From Lachnospiraceae bacterium (lineage in GTDB: Bacteria > Bacillota > Clostridia > Lachnospirales > Lachnospiraceae): 32,117 nucleotides of DNA. A model generated the notes under the pieces. It did not search any database. It worked only from the letters and a program-made list of their open reading frames with translations, and was not told where the DNA came from. Shown here in pieces: positions 14,457-22,709 of this stretch. How positions within the stretch are numbered: position 1 is the stretch's first letter; each line of letters starts with the position of its first letter. Both the position numbers and the translations under genes were made by a program. The stretch is taken from the NCBI GenBank assembly GCA_017465095.1, contig JAFTWX010000029.1, positions 1 to 32,117 on the forward strand, given 5' to 3'.

Positions 14457-15467
14457 ATGGCAGATTTAAAAATTCTTGCGCTGATTACAGCGAGAAGCGG
14501 TTCCAAAAGTGTAGTGAACAAAAACATTCGAAAGATAAACGGCAAGCCGATGATGGCATACTCCATTGAGCATGCACAGGCTTCCGCATATATTAACCGT
14601 ATCATTGTTTCGACGGACAGTGAGGAGTACGCGGCGATTGCCCGGGAATATGGGGCTGAGACACCGTTTATCCGTCCGGCGGAATATGCGACGGATACAG
14701 CACTGGATATTGACGTGTTCAAGCATGCACTTTCCTTTTTGAAAGAGGAAGAAGGCTATGTGCCGGATATCATCGTGCATCTCCGTCCGACCTATCCGTA
14801 CCGTGATCCGGCGGATATCGATACGATGATCAAAATGATGATGGATGATGAGACGGTAGATTCCGTTCGAAGCGTTAAGAAAAACGAAGTGGTTCCTCAC
14901 AAGATGTGGTATTTGAAGGAGGACGGAACTTTGGACTCGCTTATGAAGGATATTCCGGAAGCTTACAATATGCCGCGTCAGGCACTTCCGGCTACTTATA
15001 TCCAAAACGGAAATGTGGATCTGCTCCGTCCGCGCGCTGTGACAGAGTACAATTCCATGACCGGAAAGAATATCAAAGGCTTTGAGATGAAAGAGATGTA
15101 TGACGTGGACACGGAGGCGGATTTTTCCAGAGTGTCCGACCTTATGAAAATCATGGGCGGCGGTCAGCAGTTTGTCTTTGATATTGACGGTGTAATTGCC
15201 ATGAAAAGAGAGGATCTGGATTACGGACAGGCCGGTCCGAACGAAAGAATGATTAAGATTGTCAACCAGCTTTATGACTGGGGCAACCGGATTGTTTTGT
15301 TCACGGCCAGAGGCTATGTGACCGGAATCGACTGGAGACCTGTGACGGAACAGCAGATGAAAGATTGGGGAGTAAAATACCACGAGCTTCATATGGGCAA
15401 ACCGAATGCGGATTACTATGTGGATGACAAGATGCTCAGTCTGGAATTTTTGTACAGAGAGTTTTAA
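14457..15467 (+). CDS. Acylneuraminate-type cytidylyltransferase fused to a HAD domain (336 aa)
   Basis: The N-terminal about 225 residues are a CMP-sugar synthetase (CTP_transf_3, NeuA/PseF/LegF-like) that activates a nonulosonic acid with CTP. Visible motifs are LALITARSGSKSVVNKNIRKI at 5-25, a STDSEEYAAIAREYGAETPF block and HLRPTYPYRDP. Residues about 238-336 are a HAD fold: FVFDIDGVI (motif I aspartates D242 and D244), LFTARG (motif II) and a MGKPNADYYVDDK motif III/IV. A phosphatase domain would fit removal of the 9-phosphate before activation. ATG 14457 follows AAAGG and lies beyond the terminator of the previous gene. The stop overlaps an ATG of prmA (TAATG). Sialic, legionaminic or pseudaminic acid cannot be distinguished here; no synthase (NeuB-like) is in the window. 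Confidence 0.88.
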   Translation: MADLKILALITARSGSKSVVNKNIRKINGKPMMAYSIEHAQASAYINRIIVSTDSEEYAAIAREYGAETPFIRPAEYATDTALDIDVFKHALSFLKEEEGYVPDIIVHLRPTYPYRDPADIDTMIKMMMDDETVDSVRSVKKNEVVPHKMWYLKEDGTLDSLMKDIPEAYNMPRQALPATYIQNGNVDLLRPRAVTEYNSMTGKNIKGFEMKEMYDVDTEADFSRVSDLMKIMGGGQQFVFDIDGVIAMKREDLDYGQAGPNERMIKIVNQLYDWGNRIVLFTARGYVTGIDWRPVTEQQMKDWGVKYHELHMGKPNADYYVDDKMLSLEFLYREF

Positions 15468-15481
15468 TGCGAGGGAACGGT

Positions 15482-16537
15482 ATGAAATGGACAAAACTTA
15501 CGATTAAGACACTTGCGGAGGCAGAGGATATTATTATCAGCACCATGTATGATCTGGGCCTTGAAGGTGCACAGATAGAAGATAAGGTACCGCTTACGGC
15601 GTGGGAAAAAGAGCAGATGTTTGTGGATATTTTGCCGGATGCACCGGAGAATGACGGTGTGGCTTACATCAGCTTTTTTGTGGAAATACCGGAGGAGACG
15701 GAAGGTGACCCGGCAGAAAAACAGCAGGTCGCAGCAGGGCTTTCCGACGGCGTGGACAATTCCTATTTTGCGGTCAGTACGGGGCAGCAGGTTGATATTT
15801 CGCAGCTCGTAGCCGATATGAAACAGGAGCTGGAAGATCTCCGCATGTTTATGGATATCGGAGAGGGAAGCGTTGAGGTTTCGGAGACGGAAGACATTGA
15901 CTGGATGAACAATTGGAAGCAGTATTTTCACCAGTTTTACATTGACGACCTTTTGGTGACGCCGTCATGGGAAGAAGTGAAAGAGGAAGACAAAGATAAA
16001 AAAGTGCTTCACATTGATCCGGGTACGGCGTTCGGAACCGGTATGCATGAGACAACGCAGCTTTGCATTCGCCAGCTTAAAAAATTCATCACACCGGAAA
16101 CACAGCTTTTGGATGTGGGAACCGGAAGCGGAATTTTGGCAATTGTTTCGCTGATGTACGGAATCAAATCGGCGGTCGGAACGGACCTCGATCCGTGTGC
16201 GGAGCCGGCAGTTGCGGAAAATATGGAAATGAACGGCATTGCGCCGGAAAAATTTGAAATGATGATCGGAAATATTATTTCCGACAGGGAGATACAGGAC
16301 AGAGTCGGCTACGGGAAATATGATATTGTCGTGGCTAACATTTTGGCGGAGGTTTTGGTACCTTTGACACCGGTGATTGTCAATCAGTTGAAACCGGGCG
16401 GAATCTATATCACCTCCGGTATCATCAACGGAAAAGAAGGCCTTGTACAGCAGGCGGCAAAAGACGCCGGTATGGAGATTGTCGAAGTGACACAGCAGGG
16501 TGAATGGATGAGTGTGACGGCAAGGAAATTAGCATAA
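15482..16537 (+). CDS. prmA: Ribosomal protein L11 methyltransferase
   Basis: SAM-dependent methyltransferase that modifies ribosomal protein L11. The C-terminal catalytic domain shows DPGTAFGTGMHETTQLCIR, motif I LLDVGTGSGILAI and the NPPF-equivalent block DIVVANILAEVLVPL. The N-terminal domain is longer than usual: a segment at about 70-115, rich in E, Q and S (ETEGDPAEKQQVAAGLSDG), looks like an insertion, giving 351 residues against roughly 310. ATG 15482 has GAGGG 6-7 nt upstream and is preferred over ATG 15467, which overlaps the previous stop. It is followed by rsmE, the common prmA-rsmE pairing in Firmicutes. Confidence 0.94.
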   Translation: MKWTKLTIKTLAEAEDIIISTMYDLGLEGAQIEDKVPLTAWEKEQMFVDILPDAPENDGVAYISFFVEIPEETEGDPAEKQQVAAGLSDGVDNSYFAVSTGQQVDISQLVADMKQELEDLRMFMDIGEGSVEVSETEDIDWMNNWKQYFHQFYIDDLLVTPSWEEVKEEDKDKKVLHIDPGTAFGTGMHETTQLCIRQLKKFITPETQLLDVGTGSGILAIVSLMYGIKSAVGTDLDPCAEPAVAENMEMNGIAPEKFEMMIGNIISDREIQDRVGYGKYDIVVANILAEVLVPLTPVIVNQLKPGGIYITSGIINGKEGLVQQAAKDAGMEIVEVTQQGEWMSVTARKLA

Positions 16538-16565
16538 GCTAACTTTAAAGACGCAGGAGAATATC

Positions 16566-17315
16566 ATGTATCAGTTTTTTGTGGAACCGGGGGCTATCGC
16601 GGGAAATCGTGTGTCAATTACCGGGAAAGATGTCAATCACATAAAAAATGTACTTCGCATGAAAGAGGGCGAGGAGTTAGCAGTCAGCAACGGTGTGGAC
16701 GGCAAAGAGTATCGGTGTGCGGTCTTGTCCATGACAGAGGATGAGGTTTTATGCGAGCTCCGTTTTGTGAAGGAGGATGCTGTGGAACTTCCGGTAAAAG
16801 TTTACCTGTTTCAGGGGCTTCCGAAAGCAGATAAGATGGAACTGATTATTCAGAAGGCGGTGGAACTGGGCGTTTATGAAATCATTCCCGTGTCCACCAA
16901 AAGAGCGGTAGTCAAGCTGGATGCCAAAAAAGAAAAGAACAAGCTGACCCGTTGGCAGTCCATTGCGGAGGCGGCGGCAAAGCAGAGTAAGCGTGCGTGT
17001 ATTCCGCAGGTGACGGGAGTTTTGAACTTTAAAGAGGCGATAAAGAAAGCCGGAGAGATGGATGTGAAACTCATTCCTTACGAGATGGCGGAAGATATGT
17101 CCTATACAAGAGAAGTGATTGGGTCGATTGTGCCGGGTCAATCGGTGGCGGTTTTTATCGGACCGGAAGGCGGGTTTGCCGAGGAAGAGATTGCGGCGGC
17201 AAGAGAAAACGGTGTGACGCCGATTACGTTGGGCAAGCGGATTCTCCGCACGGAGACAGCCGGAATGACCACGCTTTCCATCCTTATGTATGAACTGGAA
17301 GGGAAAGACTCGTAG
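16566..17315 (+). CDS. rsmE: 16S rRNA (uracil1498-N3)-methyltransferase
   Basis: SPOUT-fold methyltransferase that methylates U1498 of 16S rRNA. The N-terminal PUA-like part has HIKNVLRMKEGEELAVSNG. The knot region has FIGPEGGFAEEEI and LGKRILRTETAGMTTLSILM, the RsmE hallmark. At 249 residues it has the usual length. CAGGAG lies 6-7 nt before the ATG and the gene is 28 nt behind prmA, so they form one operon. Confidence 0.96.
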   Translation: MYQFFVEPGAIAGNRVSITGKDVNHIKNVLRMKEGEELAVSNGVDGKEYRCAVLSMTEDEVLCELRFVKEDAVELPVKVYLFQGLPKADKMELIIQKAVELGVYEIIPVSTKRAVVKLDAKKEKNKLTRWQSIAEAAAKQSKRACIPQVTGVLNFKEAIKKAGEMDVKLIPYEMAEDMSYTREVIGSIVPGQSVAVFIGPEGGFAEEEIAAARENGVTPITLGKRILRTETAGMTTLSILMYELEGKDS

Positions 17316-17389
17316 AAGACGCTTTTTTGCACGGCACAAGGCGCCGGGGCATATGATATAACATGGTAAAATCTGAAAGGAAGACGGGA

Positions 17390-18544
17390 ATGGAAATATA
17401 TTTAGACAATTCGGCGACCACCAGAGCGCAGAGAGAAGTTGTGGATATTGTCAGCCGGGTTATGTACGAAGATTACGGTAATCCGTCCAGCATGCATCAG
17501 AAGGGCGTCGATGCAGAAAGATATGTAAAGGATGCGAAGGAGATTATCGCCCGCTTACTGAAGGTGCAGGAAAAGGAGATTTTCTTTACCTCCGGAGGGA
17601 CGGAGTCTGACAACTGGGCGCTGATGGGGGCTGCCAGTGCAAACAGCAGAGCGGGCAGACATTTGATTACGACAAAGGTGGAACATCCGGCGGTTGCGCA
17701 GACGATGGAATATTTGGAGTCCATCGGATATGAGGTCACCTACCTGCCTGTGGACAGCAAGGGTGTTGTGAGAATGGATAAGCTGGAGGAAGCCCTTCGG
17801 CCGGATACGATTCTCGTGTCTGTTATGCATGTGAATAACGAAGTCGGTGCCGTTCAGCCGGTGGAGGAAATCGGTGCGCTGATCAAGCGCAACAATCCAA
17901 AAACGCTCTTTCACGTAGATGCGGTACAAAGCTTCGGCAAGTATAAAATACATCCGAAAAAGCATCACATCGACATGCTTTCGGTCAGCGGTCACAAGAT
18001 TCACGGCCCAAAGGGAACCGGATTTTTGTATATTGATGAAAAAGTGAAAATCAAGCCGATTGTGTTCGGCGGCGGGCAGCAGAAAGGAATGCGCTCCGGA
18101 ACGGAAAACGTACCGGGAACAGCCGGACTCGGAAAGGCGTGTGAATTGATTTACAAAGACCTTCCGGCGGATGTGGAGCGCCTTTACGAATTAAAGCGCT
18201 ATTTTACGGACCGTGTTCTGGAAATCAGTCAGGTGCAGGTTAACGGTCCCCTTTACGAAGAGGGAGCACCGCACATTGTCAGTGTTTCTTTCGGCGGTGT
18301 GAGAAGTGAAGTTCTTCTTCATGCGCTGGAGGACAGAGGAATCTGCGTGTCGGCGGGAAGTGCCTGTGCGACCAACAAGCACACGGTAAGCGCGACATTA
18401 AAGAGTATGGGTGTGGCACAGGATATGCTGGATTCCACCATAAGATTCAGTTTCAGTATCTTTACAACCAAGGAGGAACTGGATTATACTTTGAAATGTC
18501 TGAATGAACTTTTGCCGATGCTTCGCAGATATACGAGACATTGA
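17390..18544 (+). CDS. Cysteine desulfurase (NifS/IscS-like)
   Basis: PLP enzyme that releases sulfur from cysteine as a persulfide; its position before thiI indicates supply of sulfur for 4-thiouridine in tRNA. Visible features: MEIYLDNSATT start, FTSGGTESDNWAL, the PLP lysine K203 in SGHKIHGPKGTGF, and the catalytic C326 in CVSAGSACATNKHT. At 384 residues it has the family length. ATG 17390 is chosen because AAAGGAAG lies 6-7 nt upstream and the normal family start follows; an in-frame ATG at 17363 has no ribosome site. It has the same place as nifZ-thiI in Bacillus. Confidence 0.94.
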   Translation: MEIYLDNSATTRAQREVVDIVSRVMYEDYGNPSSMHQKGVDAERYVKDAKEIIARLLKVQEKEIFFTSGGTESDNWALMGAASANSRAGRHLITTKVEHPAVAQTMEYLESIGYEVTYLPVDSKGVVRMDKLEEALRPDTILVSVMHVNNEVGAVQPVEEIGALIKRNNPKTLFHVDAVQSFGKYKIHPKKHHIDMLSVSGHKIHGPKGTGFLYIDEKVKIKPIVFGGGQQKGMRSGTENVPGTAGLGKACELIYKDLPADVERLYELKRYFTDRVLEISQVQVNGPLYEEGAPHIVSVSFGGVRSEVLLHALEDRGICVSAGSACATNKHTVSATLKSMGVAQDMLDSTIRFSFSIFTTKEELDYTLKCLNELLPMLRRYTRH

Positions 18545-18598
18545 CAAAGGCGCGGGAGCGAAAGACAGACGGAAGTAATAAGAAACAGGAGAGAAAAT

Positions 18599-19777
18599 AT
18601 GTTTACGGCATTTTTGATTAAATACGCAGAAATCGGTGTAAAAGGAAGAAACCGATATATGTTTGAAAACGCGCTGGTAGATCAGATCCGCTTTGCGCTC
18701 GACAAGGTGGAAGGAGAGTTTGCCCTCCGCAAGACCCAGGGAAGAATTTATGTGGATGCGGTTTCGGACTTTGATTTTGATGAGACGGTAGATGCACTGA
18801 AGAAGGTGTTCGGTATTTCCGGCATCTGTCCGGTGGTCTACGTGGAGGACGAAGGGTTTGAAAAACTGTCCGAAACGATTGTGGACTACGTGAAAAAAGT
18901 GTATCCGGAAGGAAATAAGACATTCAAAGTGTGTGCAAGACGTGCGCGCAAAAACTATCCGATGGATTCCATGAGCATCAACTGCGAGCTCGGCGGTGTG
19001 ATTTTAGACCATTTCCCGGAGATGAAAGTGGATGTGCACAATCCGGATTTTGAATTCAGTGTGGAAATTCGTGAAAAGATATATATATATTCGGAGACGA
19101 TTCCGGGACAGGGCGGAATGCCGGTGGGAACCGGAGGAAAAGCGATGCTTCTTCTTTCCGGTGGTATCGATTCGCCGGTGGCCGGCTATATGATCAGCAA
19201 GCGCGGCGTTAAGCTGGAGGCGGTATATTTCCATGCGCCGCCATACACTTCTGAGAGAGCAAAACAGAAGGTGGTGGATCTGGCAAAATATGTATCGGTT
19301 TATTCCGGCCCGATGAAGCTTCATGTCATCAACTTTACCGATATTCAGCTGGCGATTTATGAGAAGTGCCCGCACGATGAGTTGACGATTATTATGCGCC
19401 GCTACATGATGCGCATTGCGGAAACGATTGCAAAGGAGACAGAATGTCTCGGCCTTGTGACCGGAGAAAGTATCGGTCAGGTGGCTTCCCAGACAATGCA
19501 GAGTCTCATTTCCACAAATGAGGTCTGTGAGCTTCCGGTATACCGTCCGCTTATTGCTTTTGACAAGCAGGACATTGTAGATATTTCCGAAAAGATTAAC
19601 ACCTATGAAACATCGATTCAGCCGTTTGAGGACTGCTGTACAATCTTTGTGGCGAAGCATCCGGTGACCAAGCCGAATGCAAAAGTAATCCGCGGTCATG
19701 AAAAAAATCTGGATGATGTGATTGATGAGCTGGTAAAAACAGCCCTTGAAACGAGAGAAATCATTGAGATAGAATAG
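18599..19777 (+). CDS. thiI: tRNA 4-thiouridine synthase, rhodanese-free form
   Basis: Adenylates U8 of tRNA and transfers sulfur to give s4U; may also serve thiazole synthesis. Domain order is N-terminal ferredoxin-like region, THUMP (about 60-165, with FKVCARRARKNYPMDSM) and PP-loop ATPase with LSGGIDSPVAGYM around 185-197. It ends at 392 residues, so it lacks the C-terminal rhodanese domain of the E. coli enzyme, as in Bacillus. CAGGAG precedes the ATG. It is downstream of the cysteine desulfurase and likely cotranscribed. A hairpin that terminates mainly the opposite strand follows the stop. Confidence 0.96.
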   Translation: MFTAFLIKYAEIGVKGRNRYMFENALVDQIRFALDKVEGEFALRKTQGRIYVDAVSDFDFDETVDALKKVFGISGICPVVYVEDEGFEKLSETIVDYVKKVYPEGNKTFKVCARRARKNYPMDSMSINCELGGVILDHFPEMKVDVHNPDFEFSVEIREKIYIYSETIPGQGGMPVGTGGKAMLLLSGGIDSPVAGYMISKRGVKLEAVYFHAPPYTSERAKQKVVDLAKYVSVYSGPMKLHVINFTDIQLAIYEKCPHDELTIIMRRYMMRIAETIAKETECLGLVTGESIGQVASQTMQSLISTNEVCELPVYRPLIAFDKQDIVDISEKINTYETSIQPFEDCCTIFVAKHPVTKPNAKVIRGHEKNLDDVIDELVKTALETREIIEIE

Positions 19778-19803
19778 GCGTGCGATATTTTGTGCATCAT
19801 GCA

Positions 19804-19835
19804 AATAAAAAGAACAGGGCGTTTGCCCTGTTCTT
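19804..19835 (-). terminator. Terminator of the HPr-like gene (possibly bidirectional)
   Basis: Perfect 11-bp stem AAGAACAGGGC / GCCCTGTTCTT with loop GTTT. On the minus strand it is followed by a T-rich tail (TTTTTATTTG), a strong terminator; on the plus strand the tail is TTCTTAAAAG, weaker for thiI. Confidence 0.85.
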
Positions 19836-19858
19836 AAAAGTTCGGTGTGAAGTGAAGA

Positions 19859-20089
19859 TTATACAGTGTAATTCTTAAGAATTTCCATAACATCTTCAGC
19901 GCCGTCTTCTGCATGGATGTTTAAGTCAATCGGTTTAGAAAGGTCTAAACTGAAAATACCCATGATAGACTTAGCGTCGATTACGTATCTTCCTGATACT
20001 AAATCGAAATCATAATCAAATTTTGTAATATCATTTACGAATGATTTTACCTTGTCGATTGAATTTAAAGAAATCTGTACTGTTTTCAT
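19859..20089 (-). CDS. HPr-like protein with Ser46 motif but no His15 (76 aa)
   Basis: Small HPr-fold protein. The regulatory-site block VIDAKSIMGIFSLDL is intact, with S41 matching Ser46 of Bacillus HPr. The phosphocarrier site is absent: aligned with GIHARPA of HPr the sequence is NSIDKVK, so His15 is Ser and Arg17 is Asp. It therefore cannot pass phosphate in the sugar phosphotransferase system but could be phosphorylated by HPr kinase, in the manner of Crh, which regulates CcpA. It is encoded alone on the minus strand between thiI and mtaB, with its own promoter (TTGACT-N17-TAGTAT), AAGGAGGAA ribosome site and terminator. Fold assignment is strong; the regulatory role is inferred. Confidence 0.85.
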   Translation of the reverse strand: MKTVQISLNSIDKVKSFVNDITKFDYDFDLVSGRYVIDAKSIMGIFSLDLSKPIDLNIHAEDGAEDVMEILKNYTV

Positions 20090-20128
20090 TTTCTAATTCC
20101 TCCTTCTTCTTTAATACCTTCGCCTATT

Positions 20129-20157
20129 ATACTAAATGCAGGAGTTTGAAAAGTCAA
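20129..20157 (-). promoter_or_regulatory. Sigma-A promoter of the HPr-like gene
   Basis: On the minus strand TTGACT (plus 20157-20152), a 17-bp spacer and TAGTAT (plus 20134-20129). TATAAT overlaps on the 3' side of the -10 at 20 bp spacing. Confidence 0.65.
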
Positions 20158-20191
20158 TACGAAAACCTTACAAAAAAAAGCGAGGAAACCG

Positions 20192-21571
20192 ATGAAAAGT
20201 GTGGCATTCCATAACCTTGGTTGCAAGGTGAATTCTTATGAGATGGACGTAATGCAGCAATTTCTACAAAAAAGCGGGTATGAAATTGTGAGTTTTAACC
20301 AAAAAGCGGACATTTACATCATAAATACATGTACCGTAACAAATGTTGCGGATCGCAAGAGCAGGCAGATGATTCATCGCGCAAAGAAACAAAATCCGGA
20401 TGCAATCGTGGTTGCTGTGGGCTGTTATGTCCAGACGGCAGCAGAGCGTATCGGGGAGGATGATTGTATCGATCTTGCCATCGGCAACAACCGGAAAAAA
20501 GATATTGTGGCCATCGTGGAAGAATTTTTGGCGCAAAGACGGGATGCGTCCGCCTCGGAGGGAAGCGCCGGTACGCCTGATAAGACCTTGGCGGGGACAA
20601 CCATTCCCGACATTGCAAAAGAAAATGAATACGAAGAAATGCAGATGGAAACAACGGCGGAACATACCCGTGCATACATTAAGGTACAGGACGGCTGTAA
20701 TCAGTTTTGCAGTTACTGCGTGATTCCTTACGCCAGGGGACGTGTGCGTTCCCGCAGACCGGAGCATGTGGTGCAGGAAGTCCGCACGCTGGCGAAAGCA
20801 GGTTATAAAGAAGTCGTTCTGACCGGAATTCACCTCAGCTCCTACGGACTTGATTTCCGAGGGGAAGCTTACAATGTGACGCAGAGCAGCGACCTGTTGG
20901 ATTTGATTGAAAAAGTACATGCGGTGGACGGGATTTGCAGAATCCGTCTCGGATCGCTGGAACCCCGGATTGTGACGGAGAGTTTTGCGAAAAGACTCTC
21001 GGAGCTGCCGAAGATTTGCCCGCATTTTCATCTTTCCCTGCAGAGCGGATGCGACAGTGTGCTTGAGCGCATGAACCGAAGATATACCTGCACCGAGTTC
21101 GCCGAGGGTGTCCGGATTTTAAGAGAATATTTCGAACATCCGGCTATCACTACCGATGTCATTACGGGATTTCCGGGAGAAACGGAAGAAGAATTTGCGC
21201 AGACGGTGGAGTTTCTTGAACAAATCAAGTTTTTTGAGATGCATGTGTTCCCGTATTCCAAAAGAGAGGGAACTGTTGCAGCTGCTATGCCGGACCAGTT
21301 GACGGAGAAAATAAAAAAAGAAAGAAGTGCGCGGCTTCTTGCGATGGACCGAAAATATTCGGAAGATTATCGTAGATATTATATAGGGAAAGAAATCACG
21401 GTGTTATTTGAGCAGAAACAGACGATAGAAGGGCGCGAATATTACGTGGGACATACGCCGGACTATGTGAAGGTGGCGGTCTTGTCCGAGGAGGATATTG
21501 TAAATAAGGAAATACGTTGTCTTGCGACGGATATGCTCTGCGAGGACACGGTTTTTGCGCAAAAGAATTGA
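20192..21571 (+). CDS. mtaB: tRNA t6A37 methylthiotransferase
   Basis: Radical-SAM enzyme that converts t6A37 to ms2t6A37 in tRNAs reading ANN codons. Domains in order: MTTase N-terminal domain with cluster cysteines C11 (LGCKVNS), C47 (NTCTVTN) and the VGCYVQT cysteine near 78; radical SAM core with CNQFCSYC (C169, C173, C176); C-terminal TRAM region. The GCKVNSYE form separates it from MiaB and RimO. A hydrophilic linker at about 115-155 (RRDASASEGSAGTPDKTLAG) enlarges the usual loop between the first two domains. AGCGAGG is a weak ribosome site. I see no terminator after it; the next promoter lies over its stop codon. Confidence 0.95.
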   Translation: MKSVAFHNLGCKVNSYEMDVMQQFLQKSGYEIVSFNQKADIYIINTCTVTNVADRKSRQMIHRAKKQNPDAIVVAVGCYVQTAAERIGEDDCIDLAIGNNRKKDIVAIVEEFLAQRRDASASEGSAGTPDKTLAGTTIPDIAKENEYEEMQMETTAEHTRAYIKVQDGCNQFCSYCVIPYARGRVRSRRPEHVVQEVRTLAKAGYKEVVLTGIHLSSYGLDFRGEAYNVTQSSDLLDLIEKVHAVDGICRIRLGSLEPRIVTESFAKRLSELPKICPHFHLSLQSGCDSVLERMNRRYTCTEFAEGVRILREYFEHPAITTDVITGFPGETEEEFAQTVEFLEQIKFFEMHVFPYSKREGTVAAAMPDQLTEKIKKERSARLLAMDRKYSEDYRRYYIGKEITVLFEQKQTIEGREYYVGHTPDYVKVAVLSEEDIVNKEIRCLATDMLCEDTVFAQKN

Positions 21572-21596
21572 GTTTATGAAAAAGTAGTGTTATAAT
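21568..21596 (+). promoter_or_regulatory. Sigma-A promoter of the ireB operon
   Basis: TTGAGT (21568-21573), a 17-bp spacer and a perfect TATAAT (21591-21596). It begins inside the stop codon of mtaB and is the only clear promoter I see before the co-directional genes up to 29950. Confidence 0.75.
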
Positions 21597-21662
21597 CAGA
21601 GTGGTATACAATGGAAAAGTGTTAGATTTACCATAACGATAATTAGATTGGGGCGTGATGAA

Positions 21663-21926
21663 ATGCAGGATTTAGGAAATACTCAATATTTTAAAGTAGA
21701 GGTGGAGCCGGAAACAGGTGTCAAGGTTGTACTGTCGACCGTATACGAGGCATTAAGTGAAAAAGGATACAATCCGGTGAATCAGATCGTCGGCTATATT
21801 ATGTCCGGAGATCCTACTTACATTACCAGTCATAAAAATGCCAGAAGTCTCATTATGAAAGTGGAGAGAGATGAACTGGTAGAAGAGATGCTCAAAGAGT
21901 ATATTAAAGCCAATCATTGGAAATAG
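21663..21926 (+). CDS. ireB: IreB family regulatory phosphoprotein (DUF965)
   Basis: Small protein of the YrzL/IreB family (87 aa), a substrate of the PASTA-domain Ser/Thr kinase IreK/PrkC in enterococci, where N-terminal threonines are phosphorylated. Here a threonine is present at position 7 (GNTQYFKVE). The core has [20 protein letters not shown] and [17 protein letters not shown], which are diagnostic. ATG 21663 is used although the ribosome site is weak (GGGGCG). It stands 12 nt before ruvX, as in most Firmicutes. Confidence 0.93.
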   Translation: MQDLGNTQYFKVEVEPETGVKVVLSTVYEALSEKGYNPVNQIVGYIMSGDPTYITSHKNARSLIMKVERDELVEEMLKEYIKANHWK

Positions 21927-21938
21927 TGAGGATACGAT

Positions 21939-22391
21939 ATGCGTATTATGGGTTTGGATGTGGGCTCAAAGACAGTCGGCGTTGCGGTGAGTGATCCGCT
22001 TTTGCTTACTGCACAGAGCCTTGAGATTGTGCGCAGAAAGTCAGAAAACAAACTGAGACAGACCTATGCCAGGATTGAAGAGCTGGCACAGCAGTATGAG
22101 GTTGAGAAGTTTGTGGTAGGTTTGCCTAAAAACATGAATGCGACCGAGGGCGAGCGTGCGGAGAAATCCCGGGAGTTTGCGGATGCGTTGTTTCGTCGCA
22201 CCGGTATCGAAGTGGTGCTGTGGGATGAGAGACTGACGACGGTTGCAGCGGATAAGACTATGATGGAAGCAGGGATTCGCAGGGAGAATCGGAAAGAATA
22301 TGTGGATGCGATTGCTGCTTCTTATATATTACAGGGATATTTGGATTTTCTCCGGAATCAGGAGGAAATCGCCGGCAAAGATCAGGTATAG
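21939..22391 (+). CDS. ruvX: Putative pre-16S rRNA nuclease / Holliday junction resolvase (YqgF, YrrK)
   Basis: RNase H-fold protein of 150 aa. It starts [20 protein letters not shown], where D7 is the first metal ligand. [11 protein letters not shown] and [15 protein letters not shown] carry the other acidic residues. It is tightly linked to ireB (12 nt) and the DUF1292 gene (8 nt), the standard ireB-ruvX-yrzB order. Its role is 16S rRNA 5' maturation in E. coli; a recombination role is also proposed. Confidence 0.94.
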   Translation: MRIMGLDVGSKTVGVAVSDPLLLTAQSLEIVRRKSENKLRQTYARIEELAQQYEVEKFVVGLPKNMNATEGERAEKSREFADALFRRTGIEVVLWDERLTTVAADKTMMEAGIRRENRKEYVDAIAASYILQGYLDFLRNQEEIAGKDQV

Positions 22392-22399
22392 GAGAACAA

Positions 22400-22669
22400 A
22401 TGGAAAAGATTACATTTACACCGGAAACAGAGGAGGAAGCGATTCAGCTTTTTGTATTGGAAAAAACGCGCCTGGGCGGAGTGGATTATCTGCTTGTGAC
22501 CGACAGGGAGGAAGGCGATGCACAGGCATTGATACTGAAAGATGTGACGGCGGATCATGGAGATGAGAGCACCTATGAGGTAGTCTCCGATGACAAAGAA
22601 CTGGATGCGGTCGCAGCTGTTTTCGAAAGTTTACTTGACGACATAGCGTTTGTCGAAGAGGAAGAATAA
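22400..22669 (+). CDS. DUF1292 protein (YrzB family, 89 aa)
   Basis: Small, strongly acidic protein of the YrzB/DUF1292 family. It has the FVLEKTRLGGVDYLLVTD block typical of the family and ends in a run of acidic residues (VEEEE). Function is unknown; it is a constant neighbour of ireB and ruvX. AGGAG precedes the ATG at 7 nt. A possible upstream start of the RNase J frame (22650) overlaps its end. Confidence 0.9.
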   Translation: MEKITFTPETEEEAIQLFVLEKTRLGGVDYLLVTDREEGDAQALILKDVTADHGDESTYEVVSDDKELDAVAAVFESLLDDIAFVEEEE

Positions 22670-22709
22670 AAGAAAAGATAGCTCGTTAAGAGATTTGGAG
22701 GAAAGACAA

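Noticed and set aside
17327..17362. A promoter before the cysteine desulfurase (TTGCAC and TATGAT)
   Set aside because: The spacer is 19 bp, too long for confidence, and the gene lies close behind rsmE in the same direction, so cotranscription explains it equally well.
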